A DNA stretch of 64,000 nt, taken from Actinomadura rubteroloni. GTDB lineage: Bacteria > Actinomycetota > Actinomycetes > Streptosporangiales > Streptosporangiaceae. The notes beneath the pieces are model-generated. The model searched no databases and was not told the origin of the DNA. It saw only the letters and a program-made list of their open reading frames with translations. Below are positions 39,983-48,670 of this stretch, piece after piece (within the stretch, counting starts at the first letter, position 1; the number at the start of each line of letters is the position of its first letter). A program made the position numbers and the translations under genes. The stretch is taken from assembly GCF_002911665.1 (NCBI RefSeq), contig NZ_MTBP01000004.1, positions 186,001 through 250,000 of the forward strand. The letters are read 5' to 3'.

Positions 39983-41344
39983 ATGGCCAGGACCGCCGAG
40001 GGAACCTCTGGCGCTCCCCACATCCTCATCGTGGGTGGCGGCTATGTGGGCATGTACACCGCTCTGCGACTGCAGAAGAAGCTGCGCCGCGAGCTGAAGC
40101 GGGGCGACGTCAGCATCACCGTCGTGGACCCGAACTCGTACATGACGTACCAGCCGTTCCTTCCCGAGGCCGCCGCGGGGAACGTGTCCCCGCGCCACGT
40201 CGTCGCGCCGCTGCGCCGGGTGCTGCCCCGCTGCGTCGTCCGCAACGCCCGCGTGACCGAGCTGAACCACGCCGAGCGATGGGCGATCGTCCAGCCCCTC
40301 GCCGGGCCGCCGGAGCGCATCTCCTACGACTACCTCGTGATGGCGGCCGGCTCGGTCTCCCGCACCCTCCCGATCCCCGGCCTGGCCGAGAACGGCATCG
40401 GCTTCAAGACCATCGGCGAGGCGATCCACCTGCGCAACCACGTGCTGGCGCAGCTCGAGATCGCCGAGTCGACCGACGACGAGGAGATCCGCCGCAAGGC
40501 GCTGACCTTCGTGTTCGTCGGCGGCGGCTTCGCGGGCGTCGAGGCGCTCGCCGAGCTGGAGGACATGGCCCGCGGCGCGGTCCAGTACATGCGCAAGGTC
40601 ACCCCGCAGGACCTGCGGTTCGTCCTCGTCGAGGCCGCCGACCGCATCCTGCCCGAGGTCGGCCCGGACATGGGCCGCTGGACGGCCGAGCAGCTCCGCG
40701 GCCGTGGCATCGACGTCAAGCTCAAGACGTTCCTCCAGTCGGCCGTCGGCGGCGTCATCGAGTGCTCGGACGGCAGCAGCTTCCCGGCGGGCACGCTCGT
40801 CTGGACGGCCGGGGTGAAGGCGGCGCCGGTCGTCCGCAACTCCGACCTTCCGCTCAACGAGCGCGGCCAGGTGAAGGCGACCGAGTACCTGACGGTCGAG
40901 GGCGTCGTCCGCGCGTTCACCGCCGGCGACAACGCGGCCGTGCCGGACCTGACCCAGGACGGCATGTTCTGCGCCCCGAACGCCCAGCACGCGGTGCGGC
41001 AGTCGAAGGTGCTCGCGGACAACCTCGTCCGGGCGCTGCGCGGCAAGTCGCTGAAGCCGTACGTCCACAACAGCGTGGGCTCGGTCGCGGGCCTCGGCCT
41101 GCACAAGGGCGTCGCGAACACCTACGGGATCAAGGTCAAGGGCTTCCCGGCCTGGGTCATGCACCGCACGTACCACGTGTCGCGGGTCCCGACCTTCAAC
41201 CGCAAGGTCCGCGTCCTGGCCGACTGGACGCTCGCGCTGTTCTTCAAGCGCGAGACCGTCTCGCTCGGCAGCATCGAGCAGCCGCGCGCCGAGTTCGAGC
41301 TGGCCGCGACGGCGGACGCCAAGCCGAAGGAGAACGCGGCCTGA
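39983..41344 (+). CDS. ndh: Type II NADH dehydrogenase (NDH-2)
   Basis: A 453-residue flavoprotein starting at ATG 39983, with GGAGGG six bases upstream. It has two dinucleotide-binding motifs: HILIVGGGYVGMYTALRL for FAD (near residue 13) and FVFVGGGFAGVEALAEL for NADH (about residue 175), plus the C-terminal FAD contact AFTAGDNAAVPD. The C-terminal amphipathic segment supports peripheral attachment to the membrane. It transfers electrons from NADH to menaquinone without pumping protons. A Rex operator overlaps its promoter, linking expression to the NADH/NAD+ ratio. Confidence 0.93.
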   Translation: MARTAEGTSGAPHILIVGGGYVGMYTALRLQKKLRRELKRGDVSITVVDPNSYMTYQPFLPEAAAGNVSPRHVVAPLRRVLPRCVVRNARVTELNHAERWAIVQPLAGPPERISYDYLVMAAGSVSRTLPIPGLAENGIGFKTIGEAIHLRNHVLAQLEIAESTDDEEIRRKALTFVFVGGGFAGVEALAELEDMARGAVQYMRKVTPQDLRFVLVEAADRILPEVGPDMGRWTAEQLRGRGIDVKLKTFLQSAVGGVIECSDGSSFPAGTLVWTAGVKAAPVVRNSDLPLNERGQVKATEYLTVEGVVRAFTAGDNAAVPDLTQDGMFCAPNAQHAVRQSKVLADNLVRALRGKSLKPYVHNSVGSVAGLGLHKGVANTYGIKVKGFPAWVMHRTYHVSRVPTFNRKVRVLADWTLALFFKRETVSLGSIEQPRAEFELAATADAKPKENAA

Positions 41345-41363
41345 CCCGCCCGTCCTCCCGGCC

Positions 41364-41400
41364 GGACGCCCCGGCGGTCCCCGTGACCGCCGGGGCGTCC
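41364..41400 (+). terminator. Terminator hairpin after NDH-2
   Basis: A 16-bp perfect stem, GGACGCCCCGGCGGTC at 41364-41379 and GACCGCCGGGGCGTCC at 41385-41400, with a five-base loop begins 20 bp after the NDH-2 stop and separates it from the AfsR-like regulator gene. Confidence 0.85.
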
Positions 41401-41442
41401 GCACGTCTCGGCCCGGTGCCCTGGATGGGGCACAATCACCTG

Positions 41443-44400
41443 GTGCGGATCGCGATTCTCGGCCCGCTTGAGGTCACGGCGGACGGCCGCGCCGTCGCGG
41501 TGGGCGGGGCGCGCCTGCGGGCGCTGCTGGCGGTGCTCGCGCTGGACGCCGGCCGGCCCGTCGCGGTGGACGCGCTGGTCGACGCGCTGTGGGGCGAGGA
41601 CCCGCCCGCCGCCGCGCCGAACGCCGTCCAGTCGCTCGTGTCGCGGCTGCGGGCGGCGATCGGGCGCGACCTGGTGCCGTCCGGGCCCGCCGGGTACCGG
41701 CTGGCGGTGCCGCCCGAGGCGGTGGACGCCCACGACTTCGAGACCCGCGTCGCCGCCGCCCGCCGCGCCGGGACCGCCGCCGAGCGCGCCGCCGGGCTGC
41801 GCGCGGCGCTGGACCTGTGGCGCGGGCCCGCGCTGGCCGACGCGCGGGGCCGTCCGGCCGCCGACGCGCGCGCCGCGCGGCTGGAGGCGCTGCGCCGGGC
41901 GGCGCTGGAGGAGCGGCTGGACGCCGACCTCGCGCTCGGCGGCCACGCCGGGCTGATCCCCGAGCTGGCGGCGCTGGCCGCCGCCGACCCGCTCCGCGAG
42001 CCGCTGCGGGCCCGGCTGATCCGCGCCCTGTACGCGGCGGGACGCCAGGCCGACGCGCTCGCCGAGTACGCGGCGCTGCGCCGGGAGCTGGCCGACGAGC
42101 TGGGCGTCGACCCGTCGCCGGAGCTGGCGGACTTGCACGTCGCGATGCTGCGGCGGGACCCGGTCCTGTTGGCGCCGCCGGCCGCGGCCCCGGCCGAGCC
42201 GCCGCCGGGCAACCTGCGCGCCCCGCTGACCAGCTTCGTCGGCCGCGACCGCGACCTGGAGCGCGTCGCCGGGCTGCTGGCCGCCGGACGGCTCGTCACG
42301 CTCACCGGGCCGGGCGGCGCGGGCAAGACGCGGCTGGCGCTGGAGGCGGGCGCGCGGGCGGCCGGGTTCCCCGACGGCGTCTGGAACGTCGAGCTGGCGC
42401 CGGTGGAGGACCCGGGCGAAGTCGTCCCGGCCGTGCTCGCGGCGCTGCGGCTGCCCGGCGCGGGCCTCGGGCCCGGCGTGCGCGGCGGGCTGCCCGCGCG
42501 GGAGGCACGGGACCCGCTGGACCGGCTCGTCCGGGCGCTGCGCGGACGGCGGCTGCTGCTCGTCCTGGACAACTGCGAGCACCTGCTGGACGCGGCGGCG
42601 CGGCTCGCCGACCGGGTGCTGGCGGGCTGCCCGGACGTCCGGATCCTCACCACCAGCCGGGAGCCGCTCGGCATCACCGGCGAGGCGCTGTGGCCGGTCG
42701 GTCCGCTGGCGGCGCCGCCGGGGCCGGTGGACGCGGCGGCGGCGCTCGGGTACCCGGCCGTCCGGCTGCTGGCCGAGCGGGCGGCAGCGGCGGCGCCGGG
42801 GTTCGCGGTCACCGACGAGAACGCCGCGGGCGTCCTGCGGATCTGCCGGGCGCTGGACGGCGTGCCGCTGGCGATCGAGCTGGCCGCCGCGCGGCTGCGC
42901 GCGCTGACCCCGGCGCAGGTCGCCGACCGGCTCGACGACCGGTTCCGGCTGCTGCGCGCGGGCAGCCGGACGGCGCTGCCCCGGCACCGGACGCTGCGCG
43001 CCGTCGTGGACTGGAGCTTCGACCTGCTCACCGCGCCCGAGCGGGCGCTGTGGCGGCGGCTGGCGGTGTTCCACGGCGGCGCGACGCTGGACGCCGCCGA
43101 GACCGTCGGGGCGGGAGCCGGGCTGGACGGCGCGGACGTGCTGGACGTGCTGATCGCGCTGGTCGGCAAGTCGCTCGTCACCGTGGACGCGTCCGGCGGC
43201 ACGCCCCGCTACGGGATGCTGGAGACGATCCGCGCCTACGGGCTGGACCGGCTGGCCGAGTCCGGCGAGGAGGCGGCGGTGCGGCGGGCGCACGCGGCCT
43301 ACTTCCTGGACCTCGCCGAGACGGCCGCGCCGCACCTGCACCGCGCGGACCAGCTCGTCTGGCTGGCCCGGCTCACGGCCGAGCACGACGACCTGAACGC
43401 GGCGCTGCGCGGGACGGTCGCGGCCGGGGACGCCCGGAGCGCCGTCCGGTTCTGCGCGGCGCTCGGCTGGTACTGGTACCTGCGCGGCCGGGCCGCCGAG
43501 ACCCGCGAGCACATGGCGCAGGCGCTGGCGCTGCCGGACGTCCCGCGCGACGCGACGACCGCGCTCGCGCTCGCGGTCTCGGCGATGCCGCTGATGGACG
43601 GCGAGCACTCGGCCGACGCCCTGGCCTGGCTGCGCGAGGCCCACGCGATCGTGGCCGCGTCCGGGGAGACGCCGGCCCACCCGGTGCTGCGGCTGGTGAC
43701 CGTGATGTACGAGCTGTTCGGCAGCGGGTGGAGCGAGGCGATGATCCCCGACGGCGAGGACATCCCGGCGCTGCGCGCCCTCCGCGCCGACCCCGACCCG
43801 TGGGTGCGCGGGGTGGCGGCGTTCGCGTGCGGGCAGGTCGCGGGGAACTTCGGCCGGACGGCCCGGCTCGCCGAGCACTACGCGTGCGCCGAGGAGGCGT
43901 TCCGGACGGCGGGCGACCGCTGGGGCCTGGCGTTCACCCTCGACGCGCGCGCCGAACTGCTCGCCCGCGACGGCGCGCACCGGGCGGCGGCGCGGCTGCT
44001 GACCGAGGCGCTGCGGCTCCAGGAGGGCCTCGGGGAGGGCGAGGCGGTGAACCCGTTCTCCCGGACCAAGCTCGCGAACTCCCTGTTCCTGGCGGGCGAG
44101 CGGGACCGCGCGACGGCCGTCCTCATCGACGGGCGGCGCCGGGCCGAGCGCGCGGGCGCCCCGGAGGCCACCGCGCTCATGACCTACTGGCTCGGCGTGC
44201 TCGCGCTGCGGCTCGGCCGCCGGGACGAGGCCCGCGCCCGGTTCGCCGCCGCCGAGGCCGCCGCCGCCCGGCTCACCGGGCCGCCGCAGTTCCACGCGAC
44301 CGTGCTGACGTCCGGCGCGCTGCTGGACCTGGCCGACGGGGACGGCGCCGCCGCCCGCGACCGGTGCGACCGGGCCCTGCGCGCGGCCGTCGCGGCGACG

Positions 44401-44673
44401 GACTACCCCGTCCTCGCCTACGCCCTCGGCGGGGCCGCCGCGCTGGCCCTGCACGACGGCGACGCCGTCCGGGCCGCCGAACTGCTCGGCACGGCCGAGG
44501 CGCTGCGCGGCGGGCCCGATCTGGCGCTGGCCGACGTCACGGCCGTGGAGAGCGCCGTCCGCGCCGCCCTCGGCGGGCCCGCGTTCACCGCCGCCCGCGA
44601 CCGGGGCCGCGCCGTGACGTTCGCCGAGGTCGCCGCCGCGTCCGGCCCGGCGCGGGCGGGCGCGGCCGGCTGA
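41443..44673 (+). CDS. AfsR/SARP-type regulator with NB-ARC ATPase and TPR-like domain
   Basis: A 1076-residue regulator. Domains in order: winged helix (VRIAILGPLEVTADG, LVDALWGEDPPAAAPNAVQS), BTAD (LWRGPALADARG, AALRRELADELGVDPSPELADLH), a STAND/NB-ARC ATPase with Walker A TGPGGAGKTRLAL at about residue 288 and LLLVLDNCEHLLDAA as Walker B, then a long TPR-like C-terminus. It is the large SARP form of AfsR. The start is placed at GTG 41443; ATG 41425 is an alternative. It lies just upstream of, and convergent with, a DrrAB-like ABC exporter, so it may control a local transporter; a wider role cannot be excluded. Confidence 0.9.
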   Translation: MRIAILGPLEVTADGRAVAVGGARLRALLAVLALDAGRPVAVDALVDALWGEDPPAAAPNAVQSLVSRLRAAIGRDLVPSGPAGYRLAVPPEAVDAHDFETRVAAARRAGTAAERAAGLRAALDLWRGPALADARGRPAADARAARLEALRRAALEERLDADLALGGHAGLIPELAALAAADPLREPLRARLIRALYAAGRQADALAEYAALRRELADELGVDPSPELADLHVAMLRRDPVLLAPPAAAPAEPPPGNLRAPLTSFVGRDRDLERVAGLLAAGRLVTLTGPGGAGKTRLALEAGARAAGFPDGVWNVELAPVEDPGEVVPAVLAALRLPGAGLGPGVRGGLPAREARDPLDRLVRALRGRRLLLVLDNCEHLLDAAARLADRVLAGCPDVRILTTSREPLGITGEALWPVGPLAAPPGPVDAAAALGYPAVRLLAERAAAAAPGFAVTDENAAGVLRICRALDGVPLAIELAAARLRALTPAQVADRLDDRFRLLRAGSRTALPRHRTLRAVVDWSFDLLTAPERALWRRLAVFHGGATLDAAETVGAGAGLDGADVLDVLIALVGKSLVTVDASGGTPRYGMLETIRAYGLDRLAESGEEAAVRRAHAAYFLDLAETAAPHLHRADQLVWLARLTAEHDDLNAALRGTVAAGDARSAVRFCAALGWYWYLRGRAAETREHMAQALALPDVPRDATTALALAVSAMPLMDGEHSADALAWLREAHAIVAASGETPAHPVLRLVTVMYELFGSGWSEAMIPDGEDIPALRALRADPDPWVRGVAAFACGQVAGNFGRTARLAEHYACAEEAFRTAGDRWGLAFTLDARAELLARDGAHRAAARLLTEALRLQEGLGEGEAVNPFSRTKLANSLFLAGERDRATAVLIDGRRRAERAGAPEATALMTYWLGVLALRLGRRDEARARFAAAEAAAARLTGPPQFHATVLTSGALLDLADGDGAAARDRCDRALRAAVAATDYPVLAYALGGAAALALHDGDAVRAAELLGTAEALRGGPDLALADVTAVESAVRAALGGPAFTAARDRGRAVTFAEVAAASGPARAGAAG

Positions 44674-44677
44674 CGGC

Positions 44678-45514
44678 TCACACGTTGCGGCGGAAGATCC
44701 GCAGCGACAGCGGGATGAACACGGCCGCGATCGCCACGCCCCACAGCAGCGCGGTCAGGGCCGGGCCGCCGACCGGCTGGTCGCCCGCCGGGTTCCCGAC
44801 CGGGTGCCCGACGAGCAGGCCCCGCAGCGCGTCGCCGAGCTTGGACACCGGGTTGTTCTCCATGATCGTCCGGATCCAGCCGGGGTAGCGGTCGGAGACG
44901 GGGATGAACGCGTTCGACAGGAACGTGATCGGGAAGATGACCGTGAACCCGAAGATCTGGACCTTCTCCGGCGCGTCCACGGCGAGCCCGATGAACACCG
45001 ACGCCCACGAGAACAGCAGCGCGAACGCCAGGAGCAGCAGGAACGCCGGGACGAGGTTCAGCCACGACGTCTCGATCCGGAACCCGATGAGCAGGCCCAC
45101 GCCGAGCAGGATGGCCATCGACCAGACCTGCTTCACCGTGTCGGCGAGGATCCGTCCGGCGAGCGGCGCGCTCCGCGCGATCGGCAGGCTGCGGAACCGG
45201 TCGAACACGCCCTTGCCGACGTCGGCGTTCAGGCCGGTGCCCGTCGTCATGGACGCGAACAGCGCGTTCTGCACGATGATCCCCGGGATGAGGATCGGCA
45301 TGTACGCCGACACGCTCCCGGCCATCGCGGGGCCGAACACGTAGGCGAACAGCAGCACGAACATGATCGGCTGGATGCTCAGGTCGACCAGTTCCATCGG
45401 GTTGTGCTTGATCTGCACCAGGTTGCGCCAGGTCAGCGTCAACGTCTGGCGGAACGCCTCGACGGGCGTCACGCGCGTGGCGAGCCCCGGCCGGGCGGCG
45501 GTCGCGGTCGTCAT
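44678..45514 (-). CDS. ABC-2 type transporter permease (DrrB-like)
   Basis: A 278-residue integral membrane protein with six hydrophobic segments (for example IMFVLLFAYVFGPAMAG, VWSMAILLGVGLLIGF, LVPAFLLLLAFALLFSWASVFI, and the last ALLWGVAIAAVFIPLSLRI). The motifs LPIARSAPLAGRILADT and FLSNAFIPV are typical of DrrB-type exporters of daunorubicin-like drugs. ATG 45514 overlaps the ATPase stop by 4 bp, giving an ABC pair. The pair sits about 10 kb from the polyketide cluster, so linkage is too weak to call it the cluster's exporter. Confidence 0.88.
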   Translation of the reverse strand: MTTATAARPGLATRVTPVEAFRQTLTLTWRNLVQIKHNPMELVDLSIQPIMFVLLFAYVFGPAMAGSVSAYMPILIPGIIVQNALFASMTTGTGLNADVGKGVFDRFRSLPIARSAPLAGRILADTVKQVWSMAILLGVGLLIGFRIETSWLNLVPAFLLLLAFALLFSWASVFIGLAVDAPEKVQIFGFTVIFPITFLSNAFIPVSDRYPGWIRTIMENNPVSKLGDALRGLLVGHPVGNPAGDQPVGGPALTALLWGVAIAAVFIPLSLRIFRRNV

Positions 45515-46485
45515 GCCGAGACCTCCTCTCGCGCGGCGGGGTCCCCGGCCGCGTCGTCGGTGTGGTGGCCGGTCAGGGCGAAGAACACCTCGTCCAGGCT
45601 GGACCGGCGCAGGGACAGCTCGGCCACGGCGATGCCCGCGTCGTCGAGGCGGCGGACGACGGCGGGCATGACGCCCGTGTCCGCGACGGGCACCGAGACC
45701 AGCGCGTCGCGGATCTCCGGCTCGGCCTCCGCCAGCTCGCCGACGATCTTGGCGGCGGCCTCCCGGTCGGCCGCGTCCACCGGCGAGACCTCCAGGACCT
45801 GCCCGCCGACCTGGGACTTCAGCGCGTCCGGCGTGCCGCTGGCGATCACGCGCCCCCGGTCGATGACGACGATGTCGTCGGCGAGCTGGTCGGCCTCCTC
45901 CAGGTACTGCGTGGTGAGCAGGACGGTCACGCCGTCGCCGGTCAGCCCTCGGACGATCTCCCACAGGTCGCCCCGGCTGCGCGGGTCGAGACCGGTGGTG
46001 GGCTCGTCCAGGAAGAGGATCTGCGGCCGTCCGACGAGGCTGGCGGCCAGGTCGAGGCGGCGCCGCATGCCGCCGGAGAACGTCTTGGCGGCGCGCTCGG
46101 CGGCGTCGGACAGCCGGAACCGCTCCAGCAGCTCGGCCGCGCGGGCCTTGGCGTCCTTGCGGGACATCCCGAGCAGCCGCCCGATGAGCAGCAGGTTCTC
46201 CGCGCCGGTCAGCATCTCGTCCACCCCGGCGTACTGGCCGGTGAGCCCGATGAGCCGCCGCACCTGGTGGGCGTGCGTGGTGACGTCGAAGCCGCCGACC
46301 TCGGCGTGGCCCGCCGTCGGGGCGGTCAGCGTCGCGAGGATGCGCGTCGTGGTCGTCTTGCCGGCGCCGTTCGGGCCGAGGACCCCGAGGACGGTGCCGG
46401 CCTCGGCGCTCAGCGAGACGTCGGCGAGCGCGACGGTCTCGCCGAAGCGTTTCTCCAGGCCGTCGGCCCGGATCGCGTGGGACAT
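45511..46485 (-). CDS. ABC transporter ATP-binding protein (DrrA-like)
   Basis: A 324-residue ATPase. Walker A is GPNGAGKTTTT, the signature is TFSGGMRRRLDLAASL and Walker B is ILFLDEPTTGLD, followed by the DrrA-type C-terminal domain (GQVLEVSPVDAADREAA). The start MSHAIRADGLEKRF at ATG 46485 has GGAGG upstream (46492-46496 on the plus-strand complement). It drives export through the permease encoded next, in the daunorubicin-resistance (DrrA) family. Upstream frame extension to 46587 is non-canonical and unlikely. Confidence 0.92.
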   Translation of the reverse strand: MSHAIRADGLEKRFGETVALADVSLSAEAGTVLGVLGPNGAGKTTTTRILATLTAPTAGHAEVGGFDVTTHAHQVRRLIGLTGQYAGVDEMLTGAENLLLIGRLLGMSRKDAKARAAELLERFRLSDAAERAAKTFSGGMRRRLDLAASLVGRPQILFLDEPTTGLDPRSRGDLWEIVRGLTGDGVTVLLTTQYLEEADQLADDIVVIDRGRVIASGTPDALKSQVGGQVLEVSPVDAADREAAAKIVGELAEAEPEIRDALVSVPVADTGVMPAVVRRLDDAGIAVAELSLRRSSLDEVFFALTGHHTDDAAGDPAAREEVSA

Positions 46486-46622
46486 GTCCCCTCCTTCTGT
46501 GATGCGTGGCGGTTCGCCGCCCGATGCCCCAAGTGTGCTCCACGCCACTGACAGTTCCCGCACACGGCGCTGACAGGGCGCGCACACGCGGCCCGGCGGG
46601 CGCGCCCCCGTAGACTCGTCCC

Positions 46623-47186
46623 GTGACGGCGGTTCGGGGCGCCCCTCGGGACGACGGCGGGGACGTCCCCCCGGCGCCGCGCCTGCGCCCGCCCGCCCAC
46701 CACGTCTCCCGCCGCGCCATCGCGCACTGGACGATCGAGTACGTCCTGGTCTTCGGCCTGGCGTTCGGGCTCGCGCTCGGCGTCGCCGCCTGGGCCGGGT
46801 CGGCGGACTGGACGGGCACCCCCGGCCTCCTCGCCCGGCACGCGGCCCTGCTCCCGGTCGTGATCGGCGTCGCCGGGACGCTCACCGCCGCGATCGCGCC
46901 CGTCTGGCGGTACCGCGTCCACCGCTGGGAGGTCAGCGCCGACGTCGTCTACACCCGCACCGGCTGGTTCGACCGGGAGTGGCTGCTCGTCCCGGTCGGG
47001 CGGATCCAGACCGCGACGGCCGGGCAGGGCTGGCTGGAGCGGCTGCTCGGGCTGGCCACCGTCGAGATCAACACCGCGTCGCACACCGGGTCGTCGGAGC
47101 TGACGGGGCTGCCGGTGGACGTCGCGGTCCGGCTCGCCGCCGACCTCGCCCACCGCGCCCACGACCTGCGCGACGACGCGACGTGA
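46623..47186 (+). CDS. bPH2-domain membrane protein (YdbS-like)
   Basis: The 187-residue protein starts at GTG 46623. Two membrane helices (about 35-60 and 68-95) are followed by a PH-like domain with WRYRVHRWEVSADVVYTRTGWFDREWLLVPVGRIQT, the bacterial PH 2 signature. It pairs with a longer bPH2 protein encoded next with a GTGA overlap, as in the YdbS/YdbT pair, which in Bacillus confers resistance to some bacteriocins; function here is unknown. Confidence 0.82.
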   Translation: MTAVRGAPRDDGGDVPPAPRLRPPAHHVSRRAIAHWTIEYVLVFGLAFGLALGVAAWAGSADWTGTPGLLARHAALLPVVIGVAGTLTAAIAPVWRYRVHRWEVSADVVYTRTGWFDREWLLVPVGRIQTATAGQGWLERLLGLATVEINTASHTGSSELTGLPVDVAVRLAADLAHRAHDLRDDAT

Positions 47187-48670
47187 CCGGTCCGGCGACG
47201 CGCCCGCCGGGGGAGCGCGGGGCCGTCGCCCCGGCCGGGCGCCAGCGCCTGCACCCGCTGACGTTCGTCGTCGGCGCGACCCGCGAGCTGATGGCGCTGC
47301 TGGCCGCCGGGGCGACCGGGCTGCTCGTCGGCGGCGTGTCCACGGCGTTCTACTTCACGCTGATCGGGATGGCGTTCGGGCTGGCCTTCCACGTCACGGT
47401 GTGGGCGACGTTCACCTACACCGTCCGCGACGACCGGATCGAGTTGCGCCGGTCGCTGATCCGCCGGACGGTCAAGAGCATCCCCCGCGACCGGATCCGG
47501 GGCGTGGACGTCACCACGTCGTTCGGTCACCGGCTGCTCGGTCTCGCGGTCGTGCGCGTGGACGCGGGCGCGGACGGCGGCGAGGGCGAGCTGAACGCCG
47601 TGTCGCGGCGCGAGGCGGCCCGGCTGCGGCGCGTCCTGCTGGCCCGGACCGCCGTGGACGCGCCGCCGCGCGTCCGCGTCCTCGCCCGGATGCGGCGCCG
47701 CTGGTACCTGTACGCCCCGCTCAGCGGCGCCTACCTGCTGACGCCGTTCGCGCTGGCGGGGAGCCTGCTCGGCTTCCTCTACGACGTCGGGGACGATCTC
47801 GGGCTCGTCACCCGCGACCGGATCGCCCGGCTCGGACACGACGTCGCCGGGCTGCCCGGCGCGGCGGTGGTCGCGGCGGCGGCCGTCCTGCTGGTCGCCA
47901 TGCCGGTCATGTCGGTCATCGTGTTCACGCTGTTCAACGGGGACTTCACCGTCCGGGAGCGGGACGGGTCGCTGGTCGCCGAGCGCGGGTTCGTCACGCG
48001 CCGCAGCGTGGCGCTGGAGCTGCGCCGCGTCCGGGGCGTCGAGCTGGTCGACAACCCGTTCGAGCGGGCCGCGCGCGTCGTGCGGCTCGGCGCGCTCGTC
48101 ACCGGCCTCGGCGACGCCGCGCACCGGGGGCGGCTGCTGCCCGCCGCGCCGCGCGGCTACGCGGCGGAGGTCGCCGAACGGGTGCTCGGGCCCGTCCCCG
48201 GGCCGCTCACCGCGCATCCGCGCGCCGCGCGGGGCCGCCGCGTCGTGCGGGCCGCCGCGCCGCCGCTCGGCGTCGGGGTCGTCGCGGCCTCCGTCGGGCA
48301 GGGCGGCGTCGCGGTCCTGTGCGCCGTCCTCACGGTGCTCGCGGTGCCGCTCGGGCTGGACCGGTACCGGCAGCTCGGCCACGCCGCCGACGCGACCCGG
48401 TTCACGCTGCGGTCGGGGTCGCTGCTGCGCCGCCAGGTCGTCGTGGACCGGACGGCCGTCGTCGGCTGGCGCGTGCGGCAGTCGCTGTTCCAGCGGCGCG
48501 CCGGGCTCGCCACGCTGGACGCCGCCGTCGGCGCGGGCGACGGCGGCTACGCGGGGCTGGACATGGCGGCGCGGGACGCCGTCGCGTTCGCCGCCGCGCT
48601 CACCCCGGACTGGGTGCTGCCGTTCCTGGAGCCGCCGGACGCTACTCCGGGCGGCGCGCCCCGAACATGA
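47183..48670 (+). CDS. bPH2-domain membrane protein (YdbT-like)
   Basis: A 495-residue membrane protein starting at GTG 47183. It has repeated bPH2 units: TYTVRDDRIELRRSLIRRTVKSIPRDRIRGVDVTTS near the N-terminus, then FTVRERDGSLVAERGFVTRRSVALELRRVRGVEL, then FTLRSGSLLRRQVVVDRTAVVGWRVRQSLF at the C-terminus, interspersed with membrane helices. It overlaps the first bPH2 gene at its 5' end, and its 3' end overlaps the convergent sepH gene by 29 bp. Confidence 0.82.
   Translation: MTGPATRPPGERGAVAPAGRQRLHPLTFVVGATRELMALLAAGATGLLVGGVSTAFYFTLIGMAFGLAFHVTVWATFTYTVRDDRIELRRSLIRRTVKSIPRDRIRGVDVTTSFGHRLLGLAVVRVDAGADGGEGELNAVSRREAARLRRVLLARTAVDAPPRVRVLARMRRRWYLYAPLSGAYLLTPFALAGSLLGFLYDVGDDLGLVTRDRIARLGHDVAGLPGAAVVAAAAVLLVAMPVMSVIVFTLFNGDFTVRERDGSLVAERGFVTRRSVALELRRVRGVELVDNPFERAARVVRLGALVTGLGDAAHRGRLLPAAPRGYAAEVAERVLGPVPGPLTAHPRAARGRRVVRAAAPPLGVGVVAASVGQGGVAVLCAVLTVLAVPLGLDRYRQLGHAADATRFTLRSGSLLRRQVVVDRTAVVGWRVRQSLFQRRAGLATLDAAVGAGDGGYAGLDMAARDAVAFAAALTPDWVLPFLEPPDATPGGAPRT

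Noticed and set aside
44678..46485. DrrAB-like pair as part of the polyketide cluster
   Set aside because: It is separated from the cluster by an AT-richer gap and core genes such as carbonic anhydrase and NDH-2, so I treat it as independent.
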